Counted from the stretch's first letter, positions 51,828-62,866 are shown. The stretch is DNA of 64,000 nt from Pisolithus tinctorius (GCA_024663395.1 JANFAH010000007.1:682001-746000), one strand, 5' to 3'. Made by a program: numbers and translations. Notes: generated by a model not told the origin, from the sequence alone.

Positions 51828-52116
51828 TGTTCAAATATCCACTTTACTGAGGCCCTTGTGCCCAGTGTAAGAGACTGACTTCCAGTAAATACTACAGGAG
51901 ACATACCTTGTGCCCAGTGTAAGAGACTGAAGAAATTTTCACTGGGCACAGAGCAGTAAGTGGGCAAAAATGGTAAACAAATGTAAATAATAAATAAAAG
52001 CAAACCAAGGACACTTAGAGCGAAGCTAAGTGTCCACTACAAGTCTGTAGAGTGAGAAGAGAACATAATAAAGAGTAAAATGCGAAAATGAGGTGCACAG
52101 GCACCACATATGAACA
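51828..52116 (-). repeat. CopB-2 3' LTR (289 bp)
   Basis: TGTTCAAATATCC...CATATGAACA on the plus strand. Contains a 25-nt direct repeat (51854-51878, 51906-51930) and a perfect hairpin (52009-52035). A purine tract (minus strand AGGGGGGAG) lies next to it at 52117-52125. Confidence 0.93.
52009..52035. repeat. conserved 10-bp hairpin in CopB LTRs
   Basis: GGACACTTAG (52009-52018), 7-nt loop, CTAAGTGTCC (52026-52035). Intact also in the LTRs at 56894, 62356 and 63015; decayed at 59248. It may act at RNA or DNA level in the LTR. Confidence 0.8.
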
Positions 52117-52143
52117 CTCCCCCCTGAATGTGCACCTCTGCAC

Positions 52144-55100
52144 TTATGAGCTCCCCCCTGATGAGCCAAGTCCAAGGGCCTTGCAGAACTCCATGACTTT
52201 GGGCTTAGGTAGCACTTTTGTGAGTAGGTCAGCTGCCTGGGAGGCAGTAGGAATGAAAATGGGCGAAATAAGCTTGTCCTGGACCGCATCCCTGAGCCAG
52301 TAGTAGCACAAGTCCAACTGCTTCATCCTCCCATGGTGTTCTGGATTTTTCGCCACAGAAATTGCGGATTGGTTGTCCATCAGCAGGGTGGATGGTCCAG
52401 GAAGTGAAAATCCGATTTCTTTGAGCAGATTTCGCATCCCCTTGATTTCCTTGCCTGCTTGGACAGCTGCCATGTACTCTGCCTCAGTGGTGGACAAAGC
52501 GACCACTCCCTGCAGCTTGGAACACCAAGATACTGCCCCAGTGCCCATCTTTACCACATATCCACCAGTAGATCGCCCAGAGTCCTTGCAGCCACCATGA
52601 TCTGCATCAGTGAAGGTGATAAAAGGCTCAGAAGTCGAAAGATCAGGGGAATAAGTGAGGGAATGGTCAAGGGTACCCTTGAGATAGCGCATGAGGTGTT
52701 TTACAGCTAGCCAGTGAGCCCAACCTGGATTAGAGTTGAATCTGGCAAGGACTCCAACAGTGTAGGCGATGTCTGGGCGAGTGGTAGTGGCTAGGTACAT
52801 CAGAGCACCTACAGCAGAGAGATAAGGGACATTGCGCATAATTTCAACTTCCTCAGGAGTCTGGGGAGCTTGCTGGCGAGATAGACGAAGATTTGGCTCC
52901 ATTGGAGTCGAAATAGGCTTGCAATCAGCCATTCCAAATCGCTCCAAGATATCAATGCAGTATTGGCGCTGGGAGAGTGAGATCGAGCGATTGGGGCGAT
53001 CCCTATCTATTTTGATGCCTAGCAGCTGAGTGGTGGGGCCAAGATCGCGAATTTTGAAGTGCTGGCTCAGCTGGGAGACAAAGGAGTCAATGGCAGCTTC
53101 AGATTTCGATGCAAGAGTCATATCATCGACAAAAACTGGAAGGATAATGGTGACACCATTTTTGGAGTAGATATAGATGCTGGCATCAGAATAAGTTTGT
53201 CGAAAGTCGAGGGACTCGAGTACAGTGCGCATCTTCTTGTTCCAGCGGTTTCCGCCCTGTTTACTGCCATAAATCACTTTTTGGAGCAGACACACCTGAG
53301 ATCTGGGGTTTCCCTCCACAAATCCTTCTGGTTGTGCCATATAAACTTCGCAATCCATCTCTCCATTCAGGTAGGCATGGGAGACATCAACAGATCGCAG
53401 GTGTAGGTCCTGTAGCGCAGCAACAGCCAGGATGACTCTGATGGAAGAAAGACGAGCTGTAGGGGCGAAAACCTCGAGATAATCAAAGCCAGGGCGCTGG
53501 TTATATCCCTTGGCAACTAATCAAGCCTTGTAGCGATCGATGGACCCATCAGCATTGCGCTTGACCTTAAATACCCACTTTGAGCCAATACCCTTGCTCC
53601 CAGGAGGCCTGGGGACGAGTTTCCAAGTCCCATTGCTCTGGTGCGCAGCTAACTCCTCTAGGGCTGCTGCTCGCCATTTTTCCGCATCAGGGCGCTTCAT
53701 GGCTTCAGCATAAGTCCGTGGTTCATCAGGGAGAGCTGCAGACATGGCCAGTTCATCATCACTGTCATCTTCATCAACCACATCATCCAACTGTGCAGGG
53801 GAGAGTTTCCACCACTCCCTAGGTTTTTGTCTTCGCCTTGGAGGCAATCTAGCGCCAATTCCGATGGGACTGGGAGGTCTAGGAGGTGGTGTAGGTGATG
53901 GAGTGTGAGGAGGCGCTGGGACGAGCTCTGGAGCAGCAATTTGAGGTGGGATGGGATCTGGATCACCTGCTGCACGCTCTTCATCTCCCCCCTGATCCAG
54001 ATCATCATCAGACTCGCTTTCAGAGTCCAAATTTCGTTGTGGATGATAGACATGAGTGGCAGGAGGTTTTTGATTGTCAGGTAGAGGGGTGAATGAGGTT
54101 GAGGGAGGTTTAGGAGGGAGAGGCACAGATTGCGAAGGTGGAGAATGGCGAGCAGCTAGAGGGAAATACCTCTCATCGAAATCAGCCCTTTCTGAGATTA
54201 CTGTGCGCTTTGTGGTGGGATTGTAGAATTTCCAGCCTTTGTAGCCCTCAGGGTAGCCAATAAATACACATTTCTCCATGTGTGGATCTAGAGGTCGCCT
54301 CTTGTCTCTCTGGATGTGTACATAGGCTGTACAGCCCCAAACTCGAAGGTGGGAGAGGTCTGGCTTCTGTCCATGCCATAGCTCATAGGGAGTCGCATTT
54401 GGGACAGCCTCAGTGGGGCACCTGTTCCATACATGGACCAAGGAAGCGAGGCACTCACCCCAGAAAGCTTTGGGGAGTCCAGACTCATCCAGCATTGCAG
54501 TGATTCGCTCTGCAAGTACCCTGTTAGCTCGTTCAGCCACTCCATTCTGCTGTGGGTGATTTCTGACAGTGTGCTGGCGCAGGATCCCGCACTGAGTGGT
54601 GAAATCGATGAAGGAATTGCTCATATACTCTCCTCCTTTATCATCGCGCAAAATCTTGATTTTTCGTTCGCTCTGGTTCTCTGCAAAGGCCTTGAAGGTC
54701 TTAAAGGCTTGGAACACCTCTGATTTGGCTTTGATGGGTAAAACAAAGCGATAGCGCGAATAATCATCGATGAAAGTGACCCAGTATTTGAATCCAGAGA
54801 AGGAGGGGTGGCCCACAGAGTGCACATCGCTGTGGACGAGTTCTAGGGGCCTGGAGGCACGAGTGGACGAGCTGGGGAAGGGATTTGCATGCATTTTACC
54901 AGCCAGACAGGGTTCACAGACTGGATCAGGCTTAGCCATGCTATCCAAGGACATTCCAGTGACTAGCTGGCGCTCCAGGAGGGTTTTAACACCTGTGAGA
55001 TTGTGATGGGCAAGTCTCCTGTGCCACAAGTCCAAATCCAGGGGCAAAGTGTTACAGTGGTGCCTCTGCACCTCTGTTCGCATTTTCACTTGTTCTATTG

Positions 55101-56711
55101 TTATTAGCTATACTAATATGGTCTAAGTTCGCATTCCTACACTATACAGTGTTGTGGTGTGTTGTGACTGTTTGTTTTCCCTTGTTTATCATTTTTGCGC
55201 ACTTAGCAGTTCTGTGTGCCCAGTGTATTTTCTCTTCAGTCTCTTACACTGGGCACAAGGTAATGTCAATACTTAGCTGTTGAATTTAGTCTCTTACACT
55301 GGGCACAAGGCCTTAAACTTGGGATGTTTGAACACAAAGTCGTCGCAGCAGAGGCATATTCACTGATGGGAACAGTGTCACCCTCCAGGAAAGTGGAGTT
55401 GTTGTCCAAAATTCTTGCAACGAAGAGGGTAGGACCCGGGCGCTGCCTGAAGGACATTTGCAAAGAATCAATGCTTACAGTGAAGCCCTTGTTGCGACAG
55501 AGATATATCACAGATAGTAGATTATTCCTCAGGTCAGGGACATGTAGGACATTGCTAAATTCCACAGGACGACGTTTCTTACCCCCCACCACAGGCTCAA
55601 ACACTACTGACCCCACCCCAGCTGAGTAGACAATTTTGTTGTCTGCTAGACGCACTGGAACGCATTTTTGGCTGTAATTTCGCAGCCAGTGTCGATGAGG
55701 CGTCATATGAGAAGTGGCGCCTGTATCTGCGTTCCAATGGACGTCAGCATCGAGCTGGAGGGGGCAGAGAGGAGAGGAGGGGTCAAGGGAACGAAAACTT
55801 GCATTTCCTGCGAATTCTACCGCTTGGGATGCGCTCTGGTTTGGTGAGGAGGTTGATGGCGCTGTCCCAGTTGCTGGGGAGGAAGCAGACGAAGTAGAGG
55901 CTTGATTTGCGGTGTTAGCACTCTTCTTGGTCTTCTTATTCTTCCTAGAGCGATAGAAAGCCTTTGATCTCTCCAGGTTTTGACACTTGTGGACACAGTG
56001 GTCTGTATAATCACAGAACGAGCAGGGCGACGAAGCTGGGCATTTCCAATTGGCGGAGGAGGTATATAGTGCGGTGTCGGATGTCCCTGCATCAGGACGA
56101 CGTTTGCGCTGCGATTCTTCGGCCAGGAACGCTTCTTTGAGTTTGTCCTTGTCCAGAGATTGGAACAGGAGGAGAGAGGAGGCAAAATGAGAGTAATCTT
56201 CGCCTAGAGAGCGCACCATAGCCATGCAGACAAGCTCATTGTCCATATCCTTGATGGAGTATGGAGTAGTAGAGTCCTTGGGGCGCAATTCTTGAATTCT
56301 AGACATAGAATCTTCGATTCTAGCGATTAGGGAGCTGAGGGACTCATCTGGCTGCTTCCTGATCGAGAAGAAATCATCCCAGGCATTAAAACGAGCTCCA
56401 GGGCGCTGCTGGAGGTGAATGGAGGCCAGAGTCGACCAGATTTGGACTGGGTCATCCTGTACAGCATCCACATGCGTCCTCTGCTCGCTAGAGAGGGCCA
56501 GGTAGAGTTCTCCTGCCGCTTTGTCCGCTCTGAGGTCCCATTTGGCTCTAGCTTCGGTTTTGGAGTCATCAGGGCGCTTTTCAGTGCCACTGACAATAGT
56601 CCAGAGGCCTTTGGTGCGCAGGAAAGCCTTCATTTCACCTTTCCAGGTGTTGTAGTTGGAAGAGGTGAGCTTTGTCACAGCAAACGACGAGTTGGAGTGG
56701 TCTTCAGCCAT
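52144..56711 (-). pseudogene. CopB-2 gag-pol polyprotein (single frame, two lesions)
   Basis: Minus strand from MAEDHSNSSFAVTKLTSSNY at 56711. Gag: YNTWKGEMKAFLRTKGLW and helices typical of copia gag; knuckle CSFCDYTDHCVHKC; protease WNADTGATSHMTPHR. Integrase: LWHRRLAHHNLTGVKTLL, CEPCLAGKMHANPF, LVHSDVHSVGHPSFSGFK, IDDYSRYRFVLPIKAKSE, DDKGGEYMSNSF, QNGVAERANRVLAERI. RT: CEVYMAQPEGFVEGNPRSQ, catalytic FVDDMTLASKSE. RNase H: FTDADHGGCKDSGRSTGG, STTEAEYMAAVQAG. A solo LTR with duplication (290 bp) splits the frame at 55045-55339; removing it restores one frame. A TGA at 53521-53523 (RYKA-stop-LVAKGYNQ) sits where copia RTs have Arg. Confidence 0.94.
55050..55334 (+). repeat. solo CopB LTR inside CopB-2 gag-pol
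   Basis: 285 bp, TGTTACAGTGG...TTTGAACA, opposite in orientation to the host element, flanked by CAAAG (55045-55049, 55335-55339). Clearly diverged from the host LTRs, so it comes from a different CopB lineage. Confidence 0.9.
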
Positions 56712-56878
56712 TAGGGCGAGTTTCCAGGGAAGGGAGCAAGGAGGGAATGGGTGGGGTGAGTCTTGATGCTGGGATGCAATGAAAATGCGATAGAGCGCGA
56801 GGAAGTGGGTGTGGCAGGTCGAAACTGTGCGCAGAGGTGGATGACGTGTCGTATGACGTGTCTGGAGAGTCCTAGAGC

Positions 56879-56893
56879 GCGGGGCTCATAACC
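56879..56893 (-). promoter_or_regulatory. CopB-2 primer-binding site (initiator tRNA-Met anticodon-arm type)
   Basis: Minus strand GGTTATGAGCCCCGC directly after the 5' LTR; same core GGTTATGAGCCC as CopA at 4657. Confidence 0.65.
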
Positions 56894-57182
56894 TGTTCAA
56901 ATATCCACTTTACTGAGGCCCTTGTGCCCAGTGTAAGAGACTGACTTCCAGTAAATACTACAGGAGACATACCTTGTGCCCAGTGTAAGAGACTGAAGAA
57001 ATTTTCACTGGGCACAGAGCAGTAAGTGCGCAAAAATGGTAAACAAATGTAAATAATAAATAAACGCAAACCAAGGACACTTAGAGCGAAGCTAAGTGTC
57101 CACTACAAGTCTGTAGAGTGAGAAGAGAACATAATAAAGAGTAAAATGCGAAAATGAGGTGCACAGGCACCACATATGAACA
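56894..57182 (-). repeat. CopB-2 5' LTR (289 bp)
   Basis: TGTTCAAATATCC...CATATGAACA on the plus strand. Differences from the 3' LTR that I can find: G/C in AAGTG(G/C)GCAAAA and A/C in AATAAA(A/C)GCAAACC. Confidence 0.93.
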
Positions 57183-57702
57183 CCCCCCCCCCTTCCATCA
57201 CACACTGGGTGATCTGGCTACACACCCTTTTCTATCTTACCACCCTCATTTCCCCACACAGATCACAGGCAGATACAATGCCAGACTCAGCAATCAAACC
57301 TCATCTAGAGCCTATCCCCAGTCCAAATGGCAACAATCCCCCACTGGTGCCCCAGGAGACCCCTACAAGAAGTTCAGACCTTTTCAATCCTCAACAAACC
57401 AACCAGATTTTGGCCCCCTCCCTGTCTGTGCAGTCTGCCTTAGCCATGAATGCCACAACATCCCAGTTGTTGAATGCTGTGCCCCCCATACATGGGATAA
57501 CAAGCATGAGACTTTCTCCAAACGTGTCCACAGAGTCCTATACTCCAGGAAGGGAGTTTACCTCTGCCCAAGGTGGCAGTGTGAAGAAGGTTGCTCAGAA
57601 TGACACGACTCCATGCATTTTTGCTCCAGTTGCAGACTCATGACACATGGAGCTAGCAGATGCCCTCGAGCACAGATGGCTCCACCTGCACACACCATAT
57701 AA
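57183..57702 (+). pseudogene. DIRS-like gag, C-terminal Cys/His-rich part
   Basis: Resumes after the CopB-2 5' LTR. After a Ser/Asn/Pro-rich stretch the frame gives PLPVCAVCLSHECHNIPVVE, LYLCPRWQ-like (GVYLCPRWQCEEGC), then HDSMHFCSSCRLMTHGASRC: a Cys/His cluster that looks like a nucleic-acid binding zinc module. One TGA (57601-57603) falls between GCSE and HDSMHF. The frame ends at TAA 57700-57702, overlapping the start of the RT region. Confidence 0.55.
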
Positions 57703-59602
57703 GGCAGACGCTTGGGAATGAGCCCTCCAAAACACACATTACTCCCAATGCTTTGCTTTCATACCAGAAGACCTACAAAATGGTTTCTTAATAGATTTTC
57801 CCCCAATCGCACATACTCAATTCCCCCCTAATAAACTTTCTGTTGATACATATCGAGATAAGTTTGAGGAGATTGTTAATAAAGAAATAACCAAAGGGAG
57901 ATTCATCAGCCCTTTCGAAATTAATAAACTACAATCCCTAATTGGACATTTCCAATCATCACTGCTGGCCCTGATCCCAAAGCCAGGCAAACCAGGCAAA
58001 TTCAGATTAATACAGAATTTCTCTTTCCCCCTATCACCAACTCCACACTTCCCTAATCTGTCCATCAACTCCTTCATATCAGCCAACAATTTCCCATGCA
58101 CATGGGGAAAATTCTCCATAGTCTTCCTGCTAGCTTCCAGACTCCCACCAGGATCAGAAATAGCTACATGCGATGTAGCAGAAGCTTACCAGACCATCCC
58201 CCTCCACCCATCCCAATGGCCAGCAGCCATAGTATGAATCTCCAACACACATGCATGCATTGACACATGTTTAGCTTTTGGTGCCACACCCTCAGCAGGT
58301 GTGTATGGAGGATTAGTGGATGCTGCAACTGAAATATTCAGGAGCCAGGGTGTCGGCCTGCTGGATAAATGGGTAGATGACCATTTTCTTGTGAGAATAC
58401 TAAAACAGTATCTACAAGAATACAACACCTCCAGAAAACAGTGGAATTCCCAAATAACTGACACCAGCCTCCAATACTCAGGCAGCTGCATCTTTTTCAA
58501 AGGAACTGTGCATGAAGATGGAGCATTCGAAGAGTTCAATGATGACTGTCACCACCCCTTAACCAATCACTCCACCGATACCCCTAGATCAAAACATGAT
58601 GCAGATTTCACCTACAATTTCAATGACATCGATGCAATCTCCAGAGAGCTAGGAATCCCCTGGGAGACAGAGAAAGACCAAAAATTCCACCACACCACAA
58701 TATATATTGACTTTCTATGGGATCTCAAACAGCAGATAGTAGCTCTGAGTGAAAGCAAAACCACCAAATATCTACTAGCCATCCATGATTGGCACAAGCA
58801 GCAAGTACACACTTTACAAAATGTACAGGAATTGTACAGCAAACTACTACATGGGTCCGCCCTGCTCCCCCAAGGATGAGCATACCTGACAAGCCTCGAG
58901 CACATGATTGCAGTCTGCTCACCAAAGCCATTCTTACCTCACAGGCCAGACAAACACTGCCAAACAGATCTCGACTGGTGGACAAGCACTCTTCAGGAAG
59001 GGAGAGTTCAACACCCACTGCTCCACCCTCCCACCCAAATAGACCTACAAGTGTTTTCTGATGCTAGCTCTGGCTTCAGCATTGGAATCATCATCAGCGA
59101 AAGATGGAGAGCCTGGCACCTCATCCCAGGCTGGAAGTCAACCAATGCCAAGTGCGACATCAGCTGGGTGGAAGCCATTGGCTTCAAATTCCTTGTCTGT
59201 ACCATTGACACAATCCTACCCTCCCCATCTCACATCGTTGTCCATGGTGTTCATATGTGGTGCCTGTGCACCTCATTTCGCATTTTATCTTTTATTATGT
59301 TCTTTTCTAACTCTACAGACTTGTAGTGGACACTAGACTTCACTCTAAGTGTCCCTGGTTTGCTTTTGTTTATTATTTACATTTGTTTATCATTTTTGCG
59401 CACTTACTGCTCTGTGCCCAGTGATATTTTCTTCAGTCTCTTACACTGGGCACAAGGTATGTTGTCTGTAGTATTTCCCTCAATAATAGTCTCTTACACT
59501 GGGCACAAGGCCTACTTTGTGGGATATTTTAACACATGGCAACAACACCAGCATCATGGAAGGGTGGTGGACAGGCAGGCATCACAACTGAGAAGTTAAT
59601 GA
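57650..59602 (+). pseudogene. DIRS-like reverse transcriptase / RNase H, interrupted
   Basis: MELADALEHRWLHLHTPYKA, then VDTYRDKFEEIVNKEITKGR, RT core LALIPKPGKPGKFRLIQNFS, SEIATCDVAEAYQTIPLHPS, LAFGATPSAGVYGGLVDAA and the catalytic DKWVDDHFLVRI. Then LGIPWETEKDQKF. RNase H: QVFSDASSGFSIGIIISERW, ISWVEAIGFKFL. A solo LTR splits VVHG from NNTSIMEGWWTGRHHN (59248-59539). Stops at about 57717, 58236 and 58877 are TGA (the last LLPQG-stop-AYLTSLE). Replaced by gypsy sequence at about 59602. No recombinase domain remains. Confidence 0.65.
59248..59534 (+). repeat. solo CopB LTR in the DIRS-like RNase H
   Basis: 287 bp, TGTTCATATGTGG...ATTTTAACA, flanked by CATGG (59243-59247, 59535-59539). The DIRS reading frame resumes across the site (VVHG|NNTSIMEGWW). 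Confidence 0.92.
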
Positions 59603-61059
59603 GCAACTCATGTCATCCCTCTGTGCCACTACCCTCATGGCACCCATGCTCTGCACCGCCATGGTCTTCGATGTTGAGTGCTTGCACTCTGACATCATCT
59701 CCACCTTACCCTCTGACACTGTCTCCACCAGCCACCTCCCAATTCTGACTAAGCCTCAGTGGTCCCTGGACTCCAATGGTCTACTCCACCTTGACAGTTG
59801 CATCTTTGTCCCTGACATTGATGATCTCCACCTCCGAGTGCTTCAGTTCAAGCATGACCATCCTCTAGCAGGCCATTTTGGGCAAAACCACACCCTAGAA
59901 CTTGTCCACAGGGACTACATGTGGCCCAACCTCCACTCCAATGTGAAAGAATATGTCAGGTCTTGCACCACCTGTGGATGGAGCAAAACTCTGTGCCACT
60001 GCCCTATGGTCTACTGAAGCAACTCCCCATCCCAGAGAGACCTTGGAACTCCATCTCCATGGACTTCATCAAACACCTCCCCAACTCTGATGGCTACTCT
60101 GCCATACTCATGGTAGTGGACCACCTTTCAAAGCAAGTGGTGTTCATCCCCACTCACAACTCTGTCACCTCTGCTGAACTTGCTAAGCTCTTCCTTACCC
60201 ATGTCTTCTCCAAGCATGGAGTACCAGCTAATGTCACCTCTGACAGAGGTCCTGAGTTCATCTCACACTTCTTCTGCTCTCTAGGAAAGGCCCTTGATAT
60301 GCATCTTCACTTCACTTCAGGTTACCACCCAGAAGGCAATGGCCAGACTGAGTGAATGAACCAGACCCTTGAGCAGTACCTGCATGTCTACTGTAACTAC
60401 CAACAAGACAATTGGGCTGAGCTGTTACCCCTAGTGGAGTTCACCTTCAACAATGCACCAAGTGTGACTACTGGAGTTTCTCCCTTCTGTGCTAACAAGG
60501 GATACCATCCAAACCTGTCTGTGGTCCCTGACCAAGACTTCACCTCTCCAAGGGCTCATGACTATGTCATTGAGCTCTCTGCCCTTCATGACTTCCTCCA
60601 CTCCAAAATGTCTGCCACTCAGCAGTGCTACCAGGGTCCAGCAGATGCCAAATGCATACCTCCACCTGAGTTCAAGGTTGGAGAACAGGCCTACATCAAA
60701 GCCAAGTACTTCCACTCCACCCATCCTTTGGAAAAACTCTCCAAAAAGTACTTAGGTCCATTCACCATCTTGGCCAGGCCAGGTATGCACTCTGTCACCC
60801 TTAAGCTCCCTGACTCTATGTGCTCAGTACATCTGGTCTTCCATGTCTCACAACTGGAAGCCACAGCGGCTAACCCTTTCCCAAACTGACAAAAACCTCC
60901 ACCTCTGCCAGTGGATGTTGATGGTGACCTGGAGTATGAGGTGTCAGAGATACTCGACTCTAAGGTGGACTGCCATCACTGCCATTGTCAACTCTTGAAT
61001 CTAGTCTGCTGGGCTGGTTACAAGAACACTGATGAAGAAACCCTGGCCTGGGCCCTCGG
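59603..61059 (+). pseudogene. GyD-2 pol 3' half: integrase, chromodomain remnant
   Basis: Spacer MVFDVECLHSDIISTLPSDT, integrase zinc region KHDHPLAGHFGQNHTL to CTTCGWSK; a 1-nt loss near 60003 shifts the frame (GyD-1 has CHCPYGLLKQL). Core SISMDFIKHLPNSDGYSA, VTSDRGPEFISHFFCSL, YHPEGNGQTE; TGA at 60353-60355 before MNQTLEQYLHVYCN. C-terminal domain VGEQAYIKAKYFHSTHPLEK, VHLVFHVSQLEA; TGA at about 60888 before QKPPPLPVDVDGDLEYE; chromodomain VSEILDSKVDC...LVCWAGYKNTDEET. At about 61060 the sequence jumps into the coiled-coil part of the antisense gene. Confidence 0.88.
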
Positions 61060-61372
61060 CCTCTGCCTCTCTGCCTCCTCCTCTGCTGCCTTCTTCCTTC
61101 AAGCCTCCTCTTCCTCCTCTGCTCTCTTCCTCTGCTCTCTTCCTCTGCTCTGCCTCCAGTCTCTCTTCCTCCACCTTCCATCTCTTGGCCTTGCACTCTC
61201 TCTCCCTCTGCTTGGCCTCCTCTTGTCAGTGTGCCTTCTCTGCAGACTTCTCTTGCTCGGTGTCAGTGGAGTCATTGGTCAGGATGACCAGCTCTTCATC
61301 TGTGACTTGGGAATAGTCATGGATGTGACTGGGGGTTGGTTGGGGGGTTTTGCTCTGGTGCTGGGAAGACAT
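61060..61372 (-). pseudogene. antisense accessory gene of GyD-2, N-terminal remnant
   Basis: Minus strand from ATG 61372: MSSQHQSKTPQPTPSHIHDY, VTDEELVILTNDSTDTEQEK, then TGA, then a Lys/Glu/Arg coil (QEEAKQRERECKAKRWKVEE, ERLEAEQRKRAEES). The order (M-S-x-H-Q-S-K/R-T-P start, EEL, acidic, coil) parallels the GyA antisense genes. The Cys cluster and C-terminus were deleted together with the end of pol. 61373-61565 has only the purine tract (AAGGGGGGGG) before the LTR. Confidence 0.6.
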
Positions 61373-61565
61373 AATGATGGGAGGAAAGGACAAAGGCTCA
61401 GTACCCTAACATGTGTTTTTAAGCAGTACTTCAAACTCTGATGGAGCTCCACCATGGCTAATGCCATTATCCTTGAGGCATCAAGGTAATTTCAAATGAT
61501 CAACTCATGTTGATCTCATCCTGTACATGCAGCCTTCAGGGGTTCAGGCCCTAAGGGGGGGGCAC

Positions 61566-62299
61566 TGTCATAACCATGCATTCACTCTAGGTCCTTACTC
61601 ACTCTGCACCCTCTTCTGCTGGTCATTCACTCACTCTGCACCAACTCTGCCCGACTTCTGTTGGTTACAAACCATCTCCACTCCAACTGCTGTCAGACTT
61701 GTGTTGCTCTCCTACTGGACTGAGTGGACCATTCTCTGAGGGGTCATGTGACTACATTCAGACTTCTCCCTGACAGCACACAGTCAGGTACTCCATAGCA
61801 TGTGCACTGCATGGTCCAGCACCTGGACTGTTTCTTTTTCTGGATGTTCTATGTTACCCATTTGTATGTCCTCTGTCTACCCTTCATTCATCATCTAGGA
61901 AGTTTTACTTGAAAATTTCTGGGTCTCCATATGTCAGTTCCAATTCCAGTTACTGTACCTCTGTAGTAGTATAAAAGCATGTATCGTACTCTGCCATTCC
62001 TCAGTATGAATATCAACTTAGTTCCTACTCCCTCTGTCTCGGTCTTCTGCCTGTCAGAGTTACCTCTGACATTCCATCTGTACTCTCCCTCTGAAATATG
62101 AGGGCTGAGATTGTGCAAGGGGGTAGCACATGAGCTAAACCCAATGCCCTCACTCCACTCTGCCTTTGTCTTGGTGGACTTCATCCCTACCAACACTCTG
62201 CCAGTCAGAGTTCTGTCCCCTTGAGTCAGACTTGCTTCTGAACCTCTCTCCAGACCTTATATGGTGTCAGAGTTGGTTGGAGTAGGCCCAGACTTGACA
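61566..62299 (+). repeat. GyD-2 3' LTR (734 bp)
   Basis: TGTCATAACCATGC...CCCAGACTTGACA. Inner end matches the GyD-1 5' LTR. Contains TATAAAAG and the self-primer tract. Confidence 0.85.
61970..62013 (+). promoter_or_regulatory. GyD LTR TATA box and predicted transcript start / self-primer
   Basis: TATAAAAG at 61970-61977; AGTATGAATAT at 62003-62013, 33 nt downstream, is the exact reverse complement of the GyD-1 primer-site tract (50268-50278). Confidence 0.75.
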
Positions 62300-62355
62300 C
62301 TACTACTAACATTTGACTGATGAAACTTCTTTGTGTAGGTTGTCACAGAACTGAC

Positions 62356-62645
62356 TGTTCATATGTGGTGCCTGTGCACCTCATTTTCGCATTTTCTATT
62401 TTTAATGTGTTCTCTTCTCACTCTACAGACTTGTAGTGGACACTTAGCTTCGCTCTAAGTGTCCTTGGTTTGCTCTTATTTATTATTTACATTTGTTTAT
62501 CATTTTTGCGCACTTACTGCACTGTGCCCAGTGAAATTTTCTTCAGTCTCTTACACTGGGCACAAGGTATGTTTCCTGTATTATTTACTTCAATAGAGTC
62601 TCTTACACTGGGCACAAGCGGCCTGAAGTTGTGGTTATCTGAACA
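62356..62645 (+). repeat. solo CopB LTR
   Basis: 290 bp, TGTTCATATGTGG...TATCTGAACA, flanked by CTGAC (62351-62355, 62646-62650). Confidence 0.92.
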
Positions 62646-62711
62646 CTGACTTCACTAGTCAAAGGGTGCTTTCCATGCATTGATCTAAATGCACAAGTTT
62701 CCTCCCATCTG

Positions 62712-62866
62712 TCAAGTCCTGGCCTACTCTGACCAACTCCAATGCTAGACAAGGTCTGGGGAGAGGTTCAGAAGCAAGTCCAACAGAAAAGAACTGAACT
62801 CCAACTGGTGGAGTGTTGGCAGGAATGAAGTCTGCCAAAGTAAAGGCAGAGTGGAGTGAGGCACAT
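62712..62866 (-). repeat. GyD LTR fragment
   Basis: TGTCAAGTCCTGGCC... matches the inner ~155 bp of the GyD LTR in minus orientation (compare 50281-50430). Sequence on either side (62651-62711, 62867-63014) shows nothing recognisable. Confidence 0.75.

Larger units (their letters stand above)
51828..57182 (-). mobile_element. Ty1/copia CopB-2, complete 5.36-kb element
   Basis: Minus strand. LTRs of 289 bp (51828-52116 and 56894-57182) with two differences that I can find, TSD CCCCC (51823-51827, 57183-57187; low complexity). One gag-pol frame, broken by one nonsense codon and one solo-LTR insertion. CpG-rich compared with the surrounding elements, so recent. Confidence 0.95.
50601..59602 (+). 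mobile_element. DIRS-like retrotransposon, split by CopB-2 and a solo LTR
   Basis: Plus strand: gag (50746-51822, continuing 57183-57702), reverse transcriptase and RNase H (about 57650-59602). CopB-2 is inserted in gag (TSD CCCCC), a solo CopB LTR in RNase H (TSD CATGG), and GyD-2 cuts off the 3' end at about 59602. No tyrosine recombinase or split direct repeats are present in the window, so the DIRS assignment rests on gag and RT/RNase H style. Confidence 0.6.
59603..62299 (+). mobile_element. Ty3/gypsy GyD-2, 5' truncated
   Basis: Plus strand: pol from just before the integrase, remnant of an antisense gene, polypurine tract and 3' LTR (61566-62299). Left end joins the DIRS-like element at about 59602. 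Confidence 0.87.

Noticed and set aside
51854..51930. CRISPR-like spaced direct repeats
   Set aside because: Only two copies inside a retrotransposon LTR in a eukaryote; part of the CopB LTR.
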